The translations under genes and the position numbers were made by a program. Positions 17,292-26,238 of a stretch of DNA of 64,000 bases are shown here, one piece after another; position 1 is the stretch's first letter, and every line of letters starts with the position of its first letter. Source of the stretch: Xanthomonas sp. GPE 39 (GTDB taxonomy: Bacteria > Pseudomonadota > Gammaproteobacteria > Xanthomonadales > Xanthomonadaceae). The stretch is taken from positions 1,156,118 to 1,220,117 of the forward strand of contig NZ_JZHZ01000007.1 in the NCBI RefSeq assembly GCF_000963005.1, given 5' to 3'. The notes under the pieces are model-generated. The model did not search any database, had not been told where the DNA came from, and saw nothing but the letters and a program-made list of their open reading frames with translations.

Positions 17292-18878
17292 TCAGAGGGT
17301 GATTTCGCAACGGCCGAATAGCAGTTCGGCATGCTGGCCCGCTGCGCGTGCGGTCGCTTCCAATTGGCGTGCTTCGCGGAATTGCGGCAGATCCTCCGAA
17401 TACAGGATGCTGGTGATGTGGGTCACCCAGGGTTCGGCACCCATGGCGTAGACGTAGAGCCGCTCGGGTAGGAAGAACGCCTGCAGCGCGCTGGCCAGGG
17501 CGTGGTCGCAGCCATCGAGCCGGCGCGATTGATCCTCGCCACGGGTCAGCATCTTCTGCAGCAGCGGGCCGTACAGCCAGGTCGCTGGCGCGCCGACACA
17601 CTCCATGCCCAGGAACATGCAGTGGATCTGCGGAAACATGGCTTTCAGTTGCGCATAGCATTCGACTGTCGGTGGACGCGAGTCGGCGAACAGCACGCAG
17701 ACCTTCCCATCCAATTCCACTGCGTGAACCAGTTTGGCGCGGATATCCAGATCCGCATGCTCGCCGTAGAACGGTGCGCCGACGATTCTTCCGCGCGGGA
17801 AGCGCAGTTCTTCGTAGTCGGCCAGTTCCACCACATGGGCAAAGCCGCATTGCTCCAGGCACAGCTTCAGCGAGATATCCTGCAAATCGCCGCCGCCGGC
17901 GCGTCCCACCACCACGGTGCCGACGCGGTGACGGATGCGCAGCAGCGATTCCATCACCACATGGTCCTGGTGCGGATGGGTAATCAGCAGGTAATCGATC
18001 TTCGCCGGTAGATCGTCGAAGGTGAAATGGTCGATGGCGCATTCGCCGGGGTAGCTGATCAGCGGATCGATCAGGATGCTCACGCCCGCGCCTTCGATCA
18101 GCACGCAGGCATGGCCGAAGTAACGCACGCGCACGCCGTCCGGCGCCGGATGTTCGGGCAGCGGCGCGTCGGTCAGCAACGCGCGGGCGTCCTCGCGCGT
18201 GGTGCCGCTCGGCGCGTGACTCAGGATCAGATCGATCAGCGCCTCGGCATCGGCCATGCCGCCGCACAACTGGTCCCAGAACGGGTCGGCGAACGGCGCG
18301 TTCAATTCCAGCGAGCCGGCGGCCGATGGCAATTGCGGCGTGCTGAGCGCGAACGCGCGCTCCTGGTCGCTGACCGGTTCCAGCACCGCACTCTGCAGGC
18401 TGGGGTCGTAGGCGCTGCTGGCGTAGAACTGGCGCTCCATGAAGCGCACGCCAGGCTGCTTGCTGACGTCGTAGAAGATTTCCAGCTTGTCGCGGATCAG
18501 CGGGTCGAACTTGGCGTATAGCCCGGCCAGGCCGGCACCCTTGGCCTCGCTCTGCAACACACTGTAGACCGCGCTGATCGCATCGGCATACTGCAACTGC
18601 GTCGCGCAGCGTTGTAGGGTCTGGTCGCGGAAAGCGCGGATGTCGGCCACATCGCCGGCATGATCGATGAAGGGGCCGCCGCGCATGTCCGGCTCGCGCA
18701 GCGCCGCCCGGTGCTGCTCCGGATCCTCCAGAAACGACTCCATCATCGATAGATGCGAGTGTTGCGTGTACAGGCCGAAGGTCAACGGCGAGATCAGATA
18801 GGGATGCGCAAACCAGCCGTTGACGCGCGGAAGCAGACGGACATGCTCGGAGAGCCGGAACCAGGGGGATGTCATCAT
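17292..18878 (-). CDS. CmlA-type diiron NRPS beta-hydroxylase, first of tandem pair
   Basis: A 528-residue paralogue of the following gene with the same layout: N-terminal domain (~270 residues) and C-terminal metallo-beta-lactamase fold. HPHQDH lies at residues ~301-306, followed by GEHADLDI and FADSRPP. Known family members act on a carrier-bound aminoacyl group, so this enzyme probably modifies one residue of the peptide made by the adjacent NRPS. Two adjacent ATGs (18878, 18875) could start it; no strong ribosome site is visible. Sequence similarity to its partner is clear throughout (for example VRVRYFGHACVLIEG against MRIRYFGHACLLIES), but they are well diverged, suggesting an old duplication and two different substrates or modules. 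Confidence 0.8.
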   Translation of the reverse strand: MMTSPWFRLSEHVRLLPRVNGWFAHPYLISPLTFGLYTQHSHLSMMESFLEDPEQHRAALREPDMRGGPFIDHAGDVADIRAFRDQTLQRCATQLQYADAISAVYSVLQSEAKGAGLAGLYAKFDPLIRDKLEIFYDVSKQPGVRFMERQFYASSAYDPSLQSAVLEPVSDQERAFALSTPQLPSAAGSLELNAPFADPFWDQLCGGMADAEALIDLILSHAPSGTTREDARALLTDAPLPEHPAPDGVRVRYFGHACVLIEGAGVSILIDPLISYPGECAIDHFTFDDLPAKIDYLLITHPHQDHVVMESLLRIRHRVGTVVVGRAGGGDLQDISLKLCLEQCGFAHVVELADYEELRFPRGRIVGAPFYGEHADLDIRAKLVHAVELDGKVCVLFADSRPPTVECYAQLKAMFPQIHCMFLGMECVGAPATWLYGPLLQKMLTRGEDQSRRLDGCDHALASALQAFFLPERLYVYAMGAEPWVTHITSILYSEDLPQFREARQLEATARAAGQHAELLFGRCEITL

Positions 18879-19152
18879 GGGCGGGCCTAGAAACGTGCGG
18901 CAGCGTGGGCGTGCAGTTTGGCATTGCAGGGCGCGCGGCGGCTTGCACCATCGTGGCAGCGGCTTGCCGCAGCGCGCCACGCGGGGGGGCAGGTGCGGTT
19001 CGGGATTTTTAGAGTGGCTAATAAAACCTCGCCAGTCGCTGTCGGGTGGGTGCGGACAGCGCGCAGGAAGCGCCGTGTACAGGCGGTCCATACCGATTCC
19101 GAGCACTGCCCGCGCCCCTGCGGCGGCGACGCAGTCGTTTTGTGAGCTCCTC
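18879..19152. promoter_or_regulatory. Upstream region of the hydroxylase pair
   Basis: About 270 bases between the peptide transporter stop and the hydroxylase start, both leftward. An AT-rich island around 19008-19027 stands out in the GC-rich surroundings and may hold a promoter for the hydroxylases; no clear consensus hexamers can be claimed. Confidence 0.3.
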
Positions 19153-20931
19153 TTAGCGCACCCCGTGCATCATCCGCCGCAATAGCGGGGCGGCGAGGAA
19201 GGCCAGCACCGCACAGCCGGCGCCGATCCACAACATCAGCCAGAACAGATGCGCGTACTTGGCGGCGGCGTCGGCGAGGTCGAGCGACTGACCATCCGGC
19301 ACCTCGATCGCAGCCAGCTTGCCGAACAGCGCCGCCAGCGTCTCCGAGAACGCGGTCGCCAGGAACCAGGTGCCCATCATCAGGCTGACCACGCGCGGCA
19401 TCGCAAGTTGGCTCACCGCCGATAGGCCGACCGGTGACAGGCACATCTCGCCGACCTCCAGCACAAAGTAGGCCAGCACCAGCCACCAGACGCTGGCAAC
19501 CTGCCCGCTGCTGCCTACCTGCTGCGCGGCCAGTGCCAACGGGATGAACGAGAGTCCGGCCAGTAGCAGGCCCAGCGCCGACTTGGCCGGCTTGGACGGT
19601 TCGCACCCGCGCCGCGCCAGCCACGCCCACAGCGCCGCGAACAGCGGTGCCAGCAGCACCAGGAACAGCGCGCCCAGGTAGGTCAGCGAACCGGCGGTCT
19701 GCGGTAACACCAGGCAGTCGCGGAGCAGGAACAGCAGCATCAACGCACTGACCGCGACGAACAGCGTGCGCGGCGCGGCTGAGTCTGGGCGGCGCTCGGA
19801 GAGCACGGCGGCCAGCATGAAGCCCAGCGGCGCCAGCAACAGTGAGGCGATCGACCACGGCAGCGGCGTGCCGTCGCGGATCACCAGCATCGGGACGATA
19901 TCCTTGGTCATCAATCGGTCGGTGAAGGTGACCCACGACCCATAGGTCTGCTCGTACAGGGTGAAATACACCAGCGCCATGGCGATCAGCACCATCAGCG
20001 CGATCATCTGCTGGCGCTGCACCGGCGTGCATTGCGTGCCGGTAAACCAGGCGAACCACAACAGCACCGCGCCGAGCACCAGCAGCATCAGCAACAAGGC
20101 CAGCGAGATTTCCCCGCCCAGGCTGAAGGCACCGTTGGCCGCGGCCCACATCAGTGCGGCGACCGGCACCACGCCCAGTATCGCCGTCAGGTAAATGGCC
20201 CATTCGCGTTGCAGCCCGAGCACACGTTCACGCAGCAGCGCCGGCTGTGCCGGTTCGGCATGCCCGTGCAGATATTTCTGTCCCCACAGGAACATGCCCA
20301 GGCCGAGCAACATGCCGATGCCGGCGGCGCCGAAACCGTAGCGCCAGCCATAGGCTTCGCCGAGGAAGCCGCAGACCAGCGAGGCGAACAGCGCGCCGAG
20401 ATTGATCCCGGCATAGAACAGCGAGAACCCGGCATCGCGGCGCGGATCGTCTGCGCAATAGAGCTTGCCGACGATGGTGGAGATGTTCGGCTTGAGGAAG
20501 CCCACGCCCATGATGATCAGCGCCAGCGACAGATAGGTCACCCCCAACGACGCGGTATCACGCACGACCACGCCCTGCACCCGGGTGGCGGAATGGCCCT
20601 CGAACGCCATGCCCAGGTGGCCGAGCACCAGTAACAGACCGCCGAACACAACCGCCTTGCGCATGCCCAGCCAGCGGTCGGCGAGCAGCCCGCCCAGCAC
20701 CGGCACGCAGTACACCAGTCCACCGTAGGCACCGAGCAGGTCGAGCCCGGCCTTGTCGCCGAACAGGTGGTATTTGGTCAGGTACAGCAGCAACAACGCC
20801 TTCATCCCGTAGAAGGAAAAACGTTCCCACATCTCGGTGAAGAAACAGACGTAGACGCCCTTGGGATGACCGAGGAAGTCGTCGCGCGTATCGCGCAGCG
20901 GGAGCGAGGACACAGGCACAGGGGATCTCAA
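19153..20931 (-). CDS. POT/PTR2-family proton-dependent oligopeptide transporter
   Basis: Inner-membrane di/tripeptide:proton symporter of about 592 residues with many hydrophobic segments. The PTR2 signature FFTEMWERFSFYGM is at residues ~30-43, and a second motif, FSLFYAGINLGAL, lies at ~165. The open frame begins at a TTG (20931), with GTG alternatives at 20919 and 20913; no convincing ribosome site marks the start, so the N-terminus is uncertain by a few residues. It is divergent from the OPT transporter across about 145 bases. Together with that gene and the S9 peptidase it suggests peptide scavenging. A role in the peptide cluster itself is possible but unsupported. Confidence 0.9.
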   Translation of the reverse strand: MRSPVPVSSLPLRDTRDDFLGHPKGVYVCFFTEMWERFSFYGMKALLLLYLTKYHLFGDKAGLDLLGAYGGLVYCVPVLGGLLADRWLGMRKAVVFGGLLLVLGHLGMAFEGHSATRVQGVVVRDTASLGVTYLSLALIIMGVGFLKPNISTIVGKLYCADDPRRDAGFSLFYAGINLGALFASLVCGFLGEAYGWRYGFGAAGIGMLLGLGMFLWGQKYLHGHAEPAQPALLRERVLGLQREWAIYLTAILGVVPVAALMWAAANGAFSLGGEISLALLLMLLVLGAVLLWFAWFTGTQCTPVQRQQMIALMVLIAMALVYFTLYEQTYGSWVTFTDRLMTKDIVPMLVIRDGTPLPWSIASLLLAPLGFMLAAVLSERRPDSAAPRTLFVAVSALMLLFLLRDCLVLPQTAGSLTYLGALFLVLLAPLFAALWAWLARRGCEPSKPAKSALGLLLAGLSFIPLALAAQQVGSSGQVASVWWLVLAYFVLEVGEMCLSPVGLSAVSQLAMPRVVSLMMGTWFLATAFSETLAALFGKLAAIEVPDGQSLDLADAAAKYAHLFWLMLWIGAGCAVLAFLAAPLLRRMMHGVR

Positions 20932-21075
20932 CAGGCAGCAACCGCGCAGTATTATGTCTGCCGCCGCTTCTGCCTGCTATGCGCGCGGTGTGTGCCGCCA
21001 GCCGAGCGCCCGCGCACTGGACTTGCCACGCCCCAGCCGCTAGCGTGCAGGGCGTTTTTCGTTTCGGGGATTACC

Positions 21076-23034
21076 ATGAAGACCACTGCCGCGCCGCGTC
21101 AGCTCACCTTCCGTGCGGTCGTGCTGTCGATTGTGCTGGCCGTGGTGCTGTCTGCCGCCAATGCTTATCTCGGTCTGTTCGCCGGGCTGACCATCGCCAC
21201 CGCAATTCCGGCGGCGGTGGTGTCGATGGGGGTGCTGCGCCTGCTCGGCGGCGGCACCATTCTGGAAAACAACATCGTGCAGACCGGCGCATCGGCCGGC
21301 TCGTCGATTGCGGCCGGGGTGATCTTCACCATCCCGGCGCTGGTCATCATGGGGTACTGGCCGGACTTCAAGTATTGGTGGGTGCTGGGCATCGCGGGCA
21401 TGGGCGGCCTGCTCGGGGTGTTGTTCTCGGTGCCGCTGCGCCGGGCGATGATCGTCGAGGATCCGCTGCCGTTTCCCGAGGGCAAGGCTGCCGCAGAAGT
21501 CCTCAAGGCCGGTGAGAACCCCGGTCCCGGGCTGAAGATCCTGAGCGTGTCGGCTGCCATCGGCGGGCTGGTCAAACTCGGCGCGGCCAGTGGTTTGAAG
21601 GTCATTCCCGATACCTGGGCGCAGGCGACTTATCTGGCTGGCAGCAAGATGGTCGGCTACGTCGGCACCAGCCTGTCGCCGGCACTGCTGGGCGTGGGCT
21701 ATATCGTCGGATTGAACGTCGGCATCGTGGTGCTGTTCGGCTCGATCCTGTCCTGGCATCTGGCCATTCCGCTGTACCAGCAGTATTTCATGAGCACCGA
21801 CCCGGTGCTGGCGCACAGTCTGGCGGGCGCGTCGGCGGCCGAGGCGGCGTTCGGCATCTGGGCCGCCAAAGTGCGCTACCTCGGCGTGGGCGCCATGCTG
21901 ATCGGCGGCGTGTGGACGCTGTTCTCGCTGCGTCGCTCGCTACTGTCCGGAATCAAGAGCGGCTTCGCCGCCGCGCGCAAGCGCAGCGACGGCGGCCTCG
22001 TCGCCGACACCGACCGCGACCTGCCGATGAAGTGGATGCTGTTGGCGCTGCTGCTGTGCACGCTGCCGCTGCTGGGCTTGTACCAGACCATCGTCGGCCA
22101 GTGGCATGTCAGCGTGCCGATGACCGTCATCATGATCGTCGCCGGCTTTTTGTTCGTCTCGGTCTCCGGGTACCTGGCGGGTTTGATCGGCTCGTCGAAC
22201 AACCCGGTATCGGGCATCACCATCTCCACCATTTTGTTTGCTTCGGCGGTGCTGGTGCTGCTGCTCGGTCGCGATTCGCCCATCGGCGCGGTCGCCGCGA
22301 TCATGATCGGGGCGGTGGTGTGCTGCGCCGCTGCGGTCGGTGGCGACAATCTGCAAGATCTGAAAGCCGGCTATTTGGTCGGGGCGACGCCGTGGAAACA
22401 GCAATTGATGCTGGCCATCGGCGCGTTCTCCTGCGCGTTGATCATGGCCCCGGTCTTGAACCTGCTGGCACAGGCCTATGGCATCGGTGCGGCGACACCG
22501 CAGCATCCCAATGCGCTGGCCGCGCCGCAAGCCACGCTGATGGCATCGGTGGCCAAGGGCTTGTTCGGCGGCGAACTGCCCTGGACCATGATCTGGATCG
22601 GCATGGGGGTTGGTGCGGCGATCATTGCCTTGGATGGGTGGCTCAAGCGGGCCGGTAAGCGCTTCCGTGCGCCGGTGCTGGCGGCGGCCATCGGCATCTA
22701 CCTGCCGCTGGAGCTGATGGTGCCGATTTTTCTCGGTGGTTTGATCGCGCATTTGGTCGAGCGCTTCCACCACATCCACGCCGACGACGAAGCCGGGCGC
22801 GACCGCGTGCATCGTCCCGGCGTGCTGTTCTCCGCCGGCCTGATTACCGGCGAGGCGTTGATGGGGATCGCCATCGCCGTGCCGATCGTGCTCTCCGGCC
22901 GTGCCGACGTGCTTGCGCTACCGGGCGCATTCCATCTGAACCAGTGGTACGGCCTTGCCCTGCTCGCGCTCGTCGGTGGCTTGCTCTACCGTACTGGCCG
23001 CAAGGGGGAAGTGGCTGTTCCGCCGCAGGGGTGA
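21076..23034 (+). CDS. OPT-family oligopeptide transporter
   Basis: Polytopic membrane protein of 652 residues in the oligopeptide transporter family, which imports peptides or metal-peptide complexes by proton symport. Hydrophobic helices run along the whole length, beginning with TFRAVVLSIVLAVVLSAANA. Motifs such as NAYLGLFAGLTIATAIPAA, the IVQTGASAGSSIAAG segment and LIGSSNNPVSGITIST are typical of the bacterial branch. The ATG at 21076 is preferred because upstream in-frame sequence lacks hydrophobic or family character. It lies opposite the POT gene and upstream of the S9 peptidase, with about 240 bases before the latter. Confidence 0.88.
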   Translation: MKTTAAPRQLTFRAVVLSIVLAVVLSAANAYLGLFAGLTIATAIPAAVVSMGVLRLLGGGTILENNIVQTGASAGSSIAAGVIFTIPALVIMGYWPDFKYWWVLGIAGMGGLLGVLFSVPLRRAMIVEDPLPFPEGKAAAEVLKAGENPGPGLKILSVSAAIGGLVKLGAASGLKVIPDTWAQATYLAGSKMVGYVGTSLSPALLGVGYIVGLNVGIVVLFGSILSWHLAIPLYQQYFMSTDPVLAHSLAGASAAEAAFGIWAAKVRYLGVGAMLIGGVWTLFSLRRSLLSGIKSGFAAARKRSDGGLVADTDRDLPMKWMLLALLLCTLPLLGLYQTIVGQWHVSVPMTVIMIVAGFLFVSVSGYLAGLIGSSNNPVSGITISTILFASAVLVLLLGRDSPIGAVAAIMIGAVVCCAAAVGGDNLQDLKAGYLVGATPWKQQLMLAIGAFSCALIMAPVLNLLAQAYGIGAATPQHPNALAAPQATLMASVAKGLFGGELPWTMIWIGMGVGAAIIALDGWLKRAGKRFRAPVLAAAIGIYLPLELMVPIFLGGLIAHLVERFHHIHADDEAGRDRVHRPGVLFSAGLITGEALMGIAIAVPIVLSGRADVLALPGAFHLNQWYGLALLALVGGLLYRTGRKGEVAVPPQG

Positions 23035-23271
23035 GGCCTGTGCCATGGCGTTGTGCCGTCGCCGCTCATCTCTGCCGCGCGGCGGGTGTGCGGCTGGCGC
23101 AGCCGCGCCGACGTGCGCCATGCGGGTCGACGCTGCACGGCTGTTCGCCTCATTCACAGGTTCCCTCGGGCACGCCCCAGTTCAGCGCTTTGCCATGACG
23201 TCATGCTCTTTGCGCTACGGCCCCCGCCACGCCTACCATCAATTTTTTGCCCCGCTCCGGAGACACCCTCG

Positions 23272-25341
23272 ATGATCTTGCGCTATGCCCTATTGCCCTT
23301 GGCCCTGCTGACCGCGTTGCCCGCGCTGGCGGCCCCGCGCGGTTTCGATGTCCACGACATGGTCGCGCTGGATCGGGTGTCCTCGCCGTTGTTGACCCCC
23401 GATGGCCGCAACGTGATCTTCGCCAAGCGGCAGATGGACAAGAGTACCGACAAGGCCAGCACCGCGTTATGGCTGCGCGATCTGCGCGGCGGCGACGCGG
23501 CCACGGCCAAGCGGCTGACCCCGGAGGGCTGGAACGTCAATACGCCGGAGCTGTCGGCCGACGGCAAGACCGTGTACTTCCTCAGCGCCAAGTCTGGTCG
23601 GCAACAGGTGTATGCGCTGCCGCTGGCCGGTGGCACGCCGCGTCAGCTCACCGATGTCCCGCTGGATGTGGACAGCTACCACGTCGCGCCGCAGGGCGAC
23701 CGCGTCGCCTTCAGTGCCGCCGTGTTCCAGGACTGCCTGTCGGACCTGGGTTGCACCCAGAAACGTCTGGATGCCAAGAAACAAGCCAAGGCCAGCGGCG
23801 AGGTATTCGATCATCTGTTCGTGCGCCACTGGGACGCCTGGAACGATGGTCGCCGTAACAGCCTGTTCATCGCCCCGCTGCCGGGCGGGGCCAAGGCCAA
23901 GCCGGCGATTGCCGCCAAGGCGGTCAGTGTCACCCTGGACGGCGACATCCCGTCCAAGCCGTTCGGCGGTGGCGAGGACTACACCTGGGCCCCGGATGGG
24001 CAATCGCTGGTCGCCAGCGTGCGCGTCGCGGGCCGCCAGGAACCATGGTCGACCAACTTCGACCTGTACCGGCTGGACCCCGCCGGCAAGGCGGCGCCGG
24101 TCGATCTGACCGCATCCAATCCGGCCTGGGATGCCGGCCCGGTGTTCTCCGCCGACGGCAAGACCCTGTACTACCGCGCGATGAAGCGACCGGGTTTCGA
24201 AGCCGACCGATTCGAGCTGATGGCGATGGACGTGGCCAGCGGCAAGACCCGCGCGATCGCCCCACAGTGGGACCGCTCGGCCGCCGGCATCGTGCTCTCG
24301 GCCAATGGCGCCACCCTGTACACCACCGCCGACGACATGGGCCAGCATCCGCTGTTCGCGGTCGATCTCGCCAGCGGCCAGGTTCGTCGCCTCGTCGCGG
24401 ACGGCACCATCGGCACTCCGGTGGTGGCCGGCGGCACCTTGGCCTTCACCCGTGACAGCCTCAAGAGCGGCGACCAGATCGTCGTCGCCGACACCGATGG
24501 CCAGCACGCCCGTGCCATCACCCCCAGCGCCAGCGAGCTGCTGCCTGGCGTGGCCTTCGGCGACTACGAGCAGTTCGCCTTCAAGGGCTGGAACAACGAC
24601 ACGGTGCACGGCTACGTGGTCAAGCCGTACAACTACCAGGAAGGCAAAACCTATCCGGTCGCGTTCCTCATCCACGGCGGCCCGCAAGGCACGTTCGGCA
24701 ACGGCTGGAGTTACCGCTGGAACCCGCAGACGTATGCGGGGCAGGGCTACGCCGTGGTGATGATCGACTTCCACGGCTCCACCGGCTACGGCCAGGCCTT
24801 CACCGACGCGATCAGCCAGCACTGGGGCGACCGCCCGCTGGAAGACCTGCAAAAAGGCTGGGAGGCGGCGCTGAAAAAATATCGCTTCCTCAATGGCAGC
24901 AAAGCCTGCGCGCTCGGTGCCAGCTACGGCGGCTACATGGTGTACTGGATGGCCGGCAACTGGAACCAACCCTGGAAGTGCCTGGTCGATCACGATGGCG
25001 TGTTCGACAACCGCATGATGGGCTATGCCACCGAGGAATTGTGGTTCAGCGAATGGGAAAATGGCGGGACGCCGTGGCAGAACCCGGCTGGCTACGAAAA
25101 GTTCAACCCGATTGCGCACGTGGATAAATGGAAAGTGCCGATGCTGGTGATCCACGGCCAGCAGGATTTCCGTATTCCGATGGAGCAGGGCTTGGCGGCG
25201 TTCGGCGCATTGCAGCGCAAAGGCATCGAATCCAAGTTTCTGTATTTCCCCGACGAAAATCATTGGGTGCTCAAACCGCAGAACAGCATTTTGTGGCACG
25301 ACACCGTCAATGGATGGTTGAAGCAACATCTCGGGGAATGA
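23272..25341 (+). CDS. Secreted S9-family prolyl oligopeptidase-like peptidase
   Basis: A 689-residue serine peptidase of family S9 (DPP5/acylaminoacyl-peptidase-like). A signal peptide is evident (residues 1-~20, ending PALA), so it acts in the periplasm or outside. Beta-propeller-like repeats with DGK/DGR turns fill residues ~30-400, followed by an alpha/beta-hydrolase domain. The nucleophile is in GASYGGYM (Ser ~551), with the acid in HGQQDFR (Asp ~632) and the base in DENHW (His ~664). The start at 23272 has a CGGAG ribosome site. Probable role: cleaving short peptides for uptake by the neighbouring transporters. Confidence 0.93.
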   Translation: MILRYALLPLALLTALPALAAPRGFDVHDMVALDRVSSPLLTPDGRNVIFAKRQMDKSTDKASTALWLRDLRGGDAATAKRLTPEGWNVNTPELSADGKTVYFLSAKSGRQQVYALPLAGGTPRQLTDVPLDVDSYHVAPQGDRVAFSAAVFQDCLSDLGCTQKRLDAKKQAKASGEVFDHLFVRHWDAWNDGRRNSLFIAPLPGGAKAKPAIAAKAVSVTLDGDIPSKPFGGGEDYTWAPDGQSLVASVRVAGRQEPWSTNFDLYRLDPAGKAAPVDLTASNPAWDAGPVFSADGKTLYYRAMKRPGFEADRFELMAMDVASGKTRAIAPQWDRSAAGIVLSANGATLYTTADDMGQHPLFAVDLASGQVRRLVADGTIGTPVVAGGTLAFTRDSLKSGDQIVVADTDGQHARAITPSASELLPGVAFGDYEQFAFKGWNNDTVHGYVVKPYNYQEGKTYPVAFLIHGGPQGTFGNGWSYRWNPQTYAGQGYAVVMIDFHGSTGYGQAFTDAISQHWGDRPLEDLQKGWEAALKKYRFLNGSKACALGASYGGYMVYWMAGNWNQPWKCLVDHDGVFDNRMMGYATEELWFSEWENGGTPWQNPAGYEKFNPIAHVDKWKVPMLVIHGQQDFRIPMEQGLAAFGALQRKGIESKFLYFPDENHWVLKPQNSILWHDTVNGWLKQHLGE

Positions 25342-25628
25342 ATGCAGTCGGGGACGCGGATTCCGTATTCCCGTAGAGCGCATCCGCAACATCTGCCATC
25401 GGGCCGGCACGCGCCCTGATGGCGGAGCGCCTCGAACAAACCGCACCGCAACCGCGCGACCTTTTGTGAATAGGCGCGCGGCATACCATGGCTTGGCAAG
25501 CCAAGCTCGACGCGGCGTCGCATTCGCCGCCGACATCGCATGGGTGGAATTGCCGGATTTACCATACTTGGTATTGACAGTATTACCGCACCTGGCTCAG
25601 CATGGGGTTTCAATCCGGCGAAACAGGG
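25342..25628. other. Intergenic, no gene seen
   Basis: About 290 bases between the S9 peptidase and the accessory island. I see no ORF with support, no tRNA and no inverted repeats typical of a mobile element end. It is more AT-rich near 25555-25590, where a promoter for the following small gene could lie. Confidence 0.4.
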
Positions 25629-25934
25629 ATGGCGGCAGGAATGAAGGGAGTCAAATGGGCAGGTGCCGGTGTTGTATTTCTGGCGATGGCGGTCGCTGGC
25701 CTGTACCTCGCCGGCTGGCGATTGCGCACGCTGTTGAGCGTGCATACGTCGCTGGTGTGGAATATCTGGATCGAGTATCTCAAGGTCATCCACCAGTCTG
25801 CGTATCTACCCTGTGCGGGGAAGGTCGAGCTGATTGGCGCGCTCGGCTTCGGCGCGCCGCTGCTGGCCTGGCTGAGCGTGCTGATTGCGCTGTTCAAGCC
25901 CAAGCCTGAATTGCTGCACGCCACTGTTGCGTAA
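25629..25934 (+). CDS. Small membrane protein resembling a VirD4/TraG N-terminal anchor (stub 1)
   Basis: About 101 residues with two predicted membrane helices (VVFLAMAVAGLYLAGW near the N-terminus, FGAPLLAWLSVLIALF near residue 80) separated by a short loop, ending KPKPELLHA. That layout and wording resemble the N-terminal membrane anchor of VirD4/TraG coupling proteins, but there is no NTPase domain: the frame stops where the cytoplasmic part would begin. A related but divergent stub lies at 31386-31745, on the other side of the toxin-immunity repeats. Starts at 25602 and 25641 are also possible; 25629 gives the best match to the second copy. The function is unknown; it may be a remnant or a separate small protein. 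Confidence 0.55.
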   Translation: MAAGMKGVKWAGAGVVFLAMAVAGLYLAGWRLRTLLSVHTSLVWNIWIEYLKVIHQSAYLPCAGKVELIGALGFGAPLLAWLSVLIALFKPKPELLHATVA

Positions 25935-25989
25935 GATCGCAGGTGCAGGGGAGAGGGTTGGTCAAAATTCAAAGGAGAGGTCACGCGCG

Positions 25990-26238
25990 ATGAGCCAGGA
26001 CACCGACGATCACGACGATCACAGCGACAATCCCTATCGCCCGCGCAAACTCAAGGTGCGCGATCCGCTGCACGATCTGCAACTTCTGCGCGATATGGCG
26101 ATCATTAATGCGCGGGTGCGCGCCGAGCTGGGGCCACTGCCACCTGGCGGATTGCCGGTGGAACCCAAGCGCAAACCCGCGCCGTGGCCGTCCCAATCGA
26201 CCGCCGCATCCGCGACCCATCCCCCCGAGGACGACCCG
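25990..26238 (+). other. In-frame 83-codon leader ahead of lipoprotein 1
   Basis: An ATG at 25990, preceded by an AAGGAG site, opens a frame that runs without a stop straight into the lipoprotein below. It encodes an acidic, then basic/proline-rich, hydrophilic stretch (RPRKLKVRDPLHDLQLLRDM) with no signal peptide. It may be a separate translation start giving a longer cytoplasmic form, or a remnant of another gene fused in frame. The identical arrangement recurs at 28177-28425. Confidence 0.45.

Noticed and set aside
15679..18951. A single 1090-residue minus-strand ORF across the whole hydroxylase region
   Set aside because: Its first half is an out-of-frame shadow of the upstream hydroxylase; only the part from 17277 downstream encodes a recognisable protein.
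23467..25536. A 689-codon ORF antisense to the S9 peptidase
   Set aside because: High-GC codon structure leaves the complementary frame open; it shows no family motifs and the sense gene is intact.
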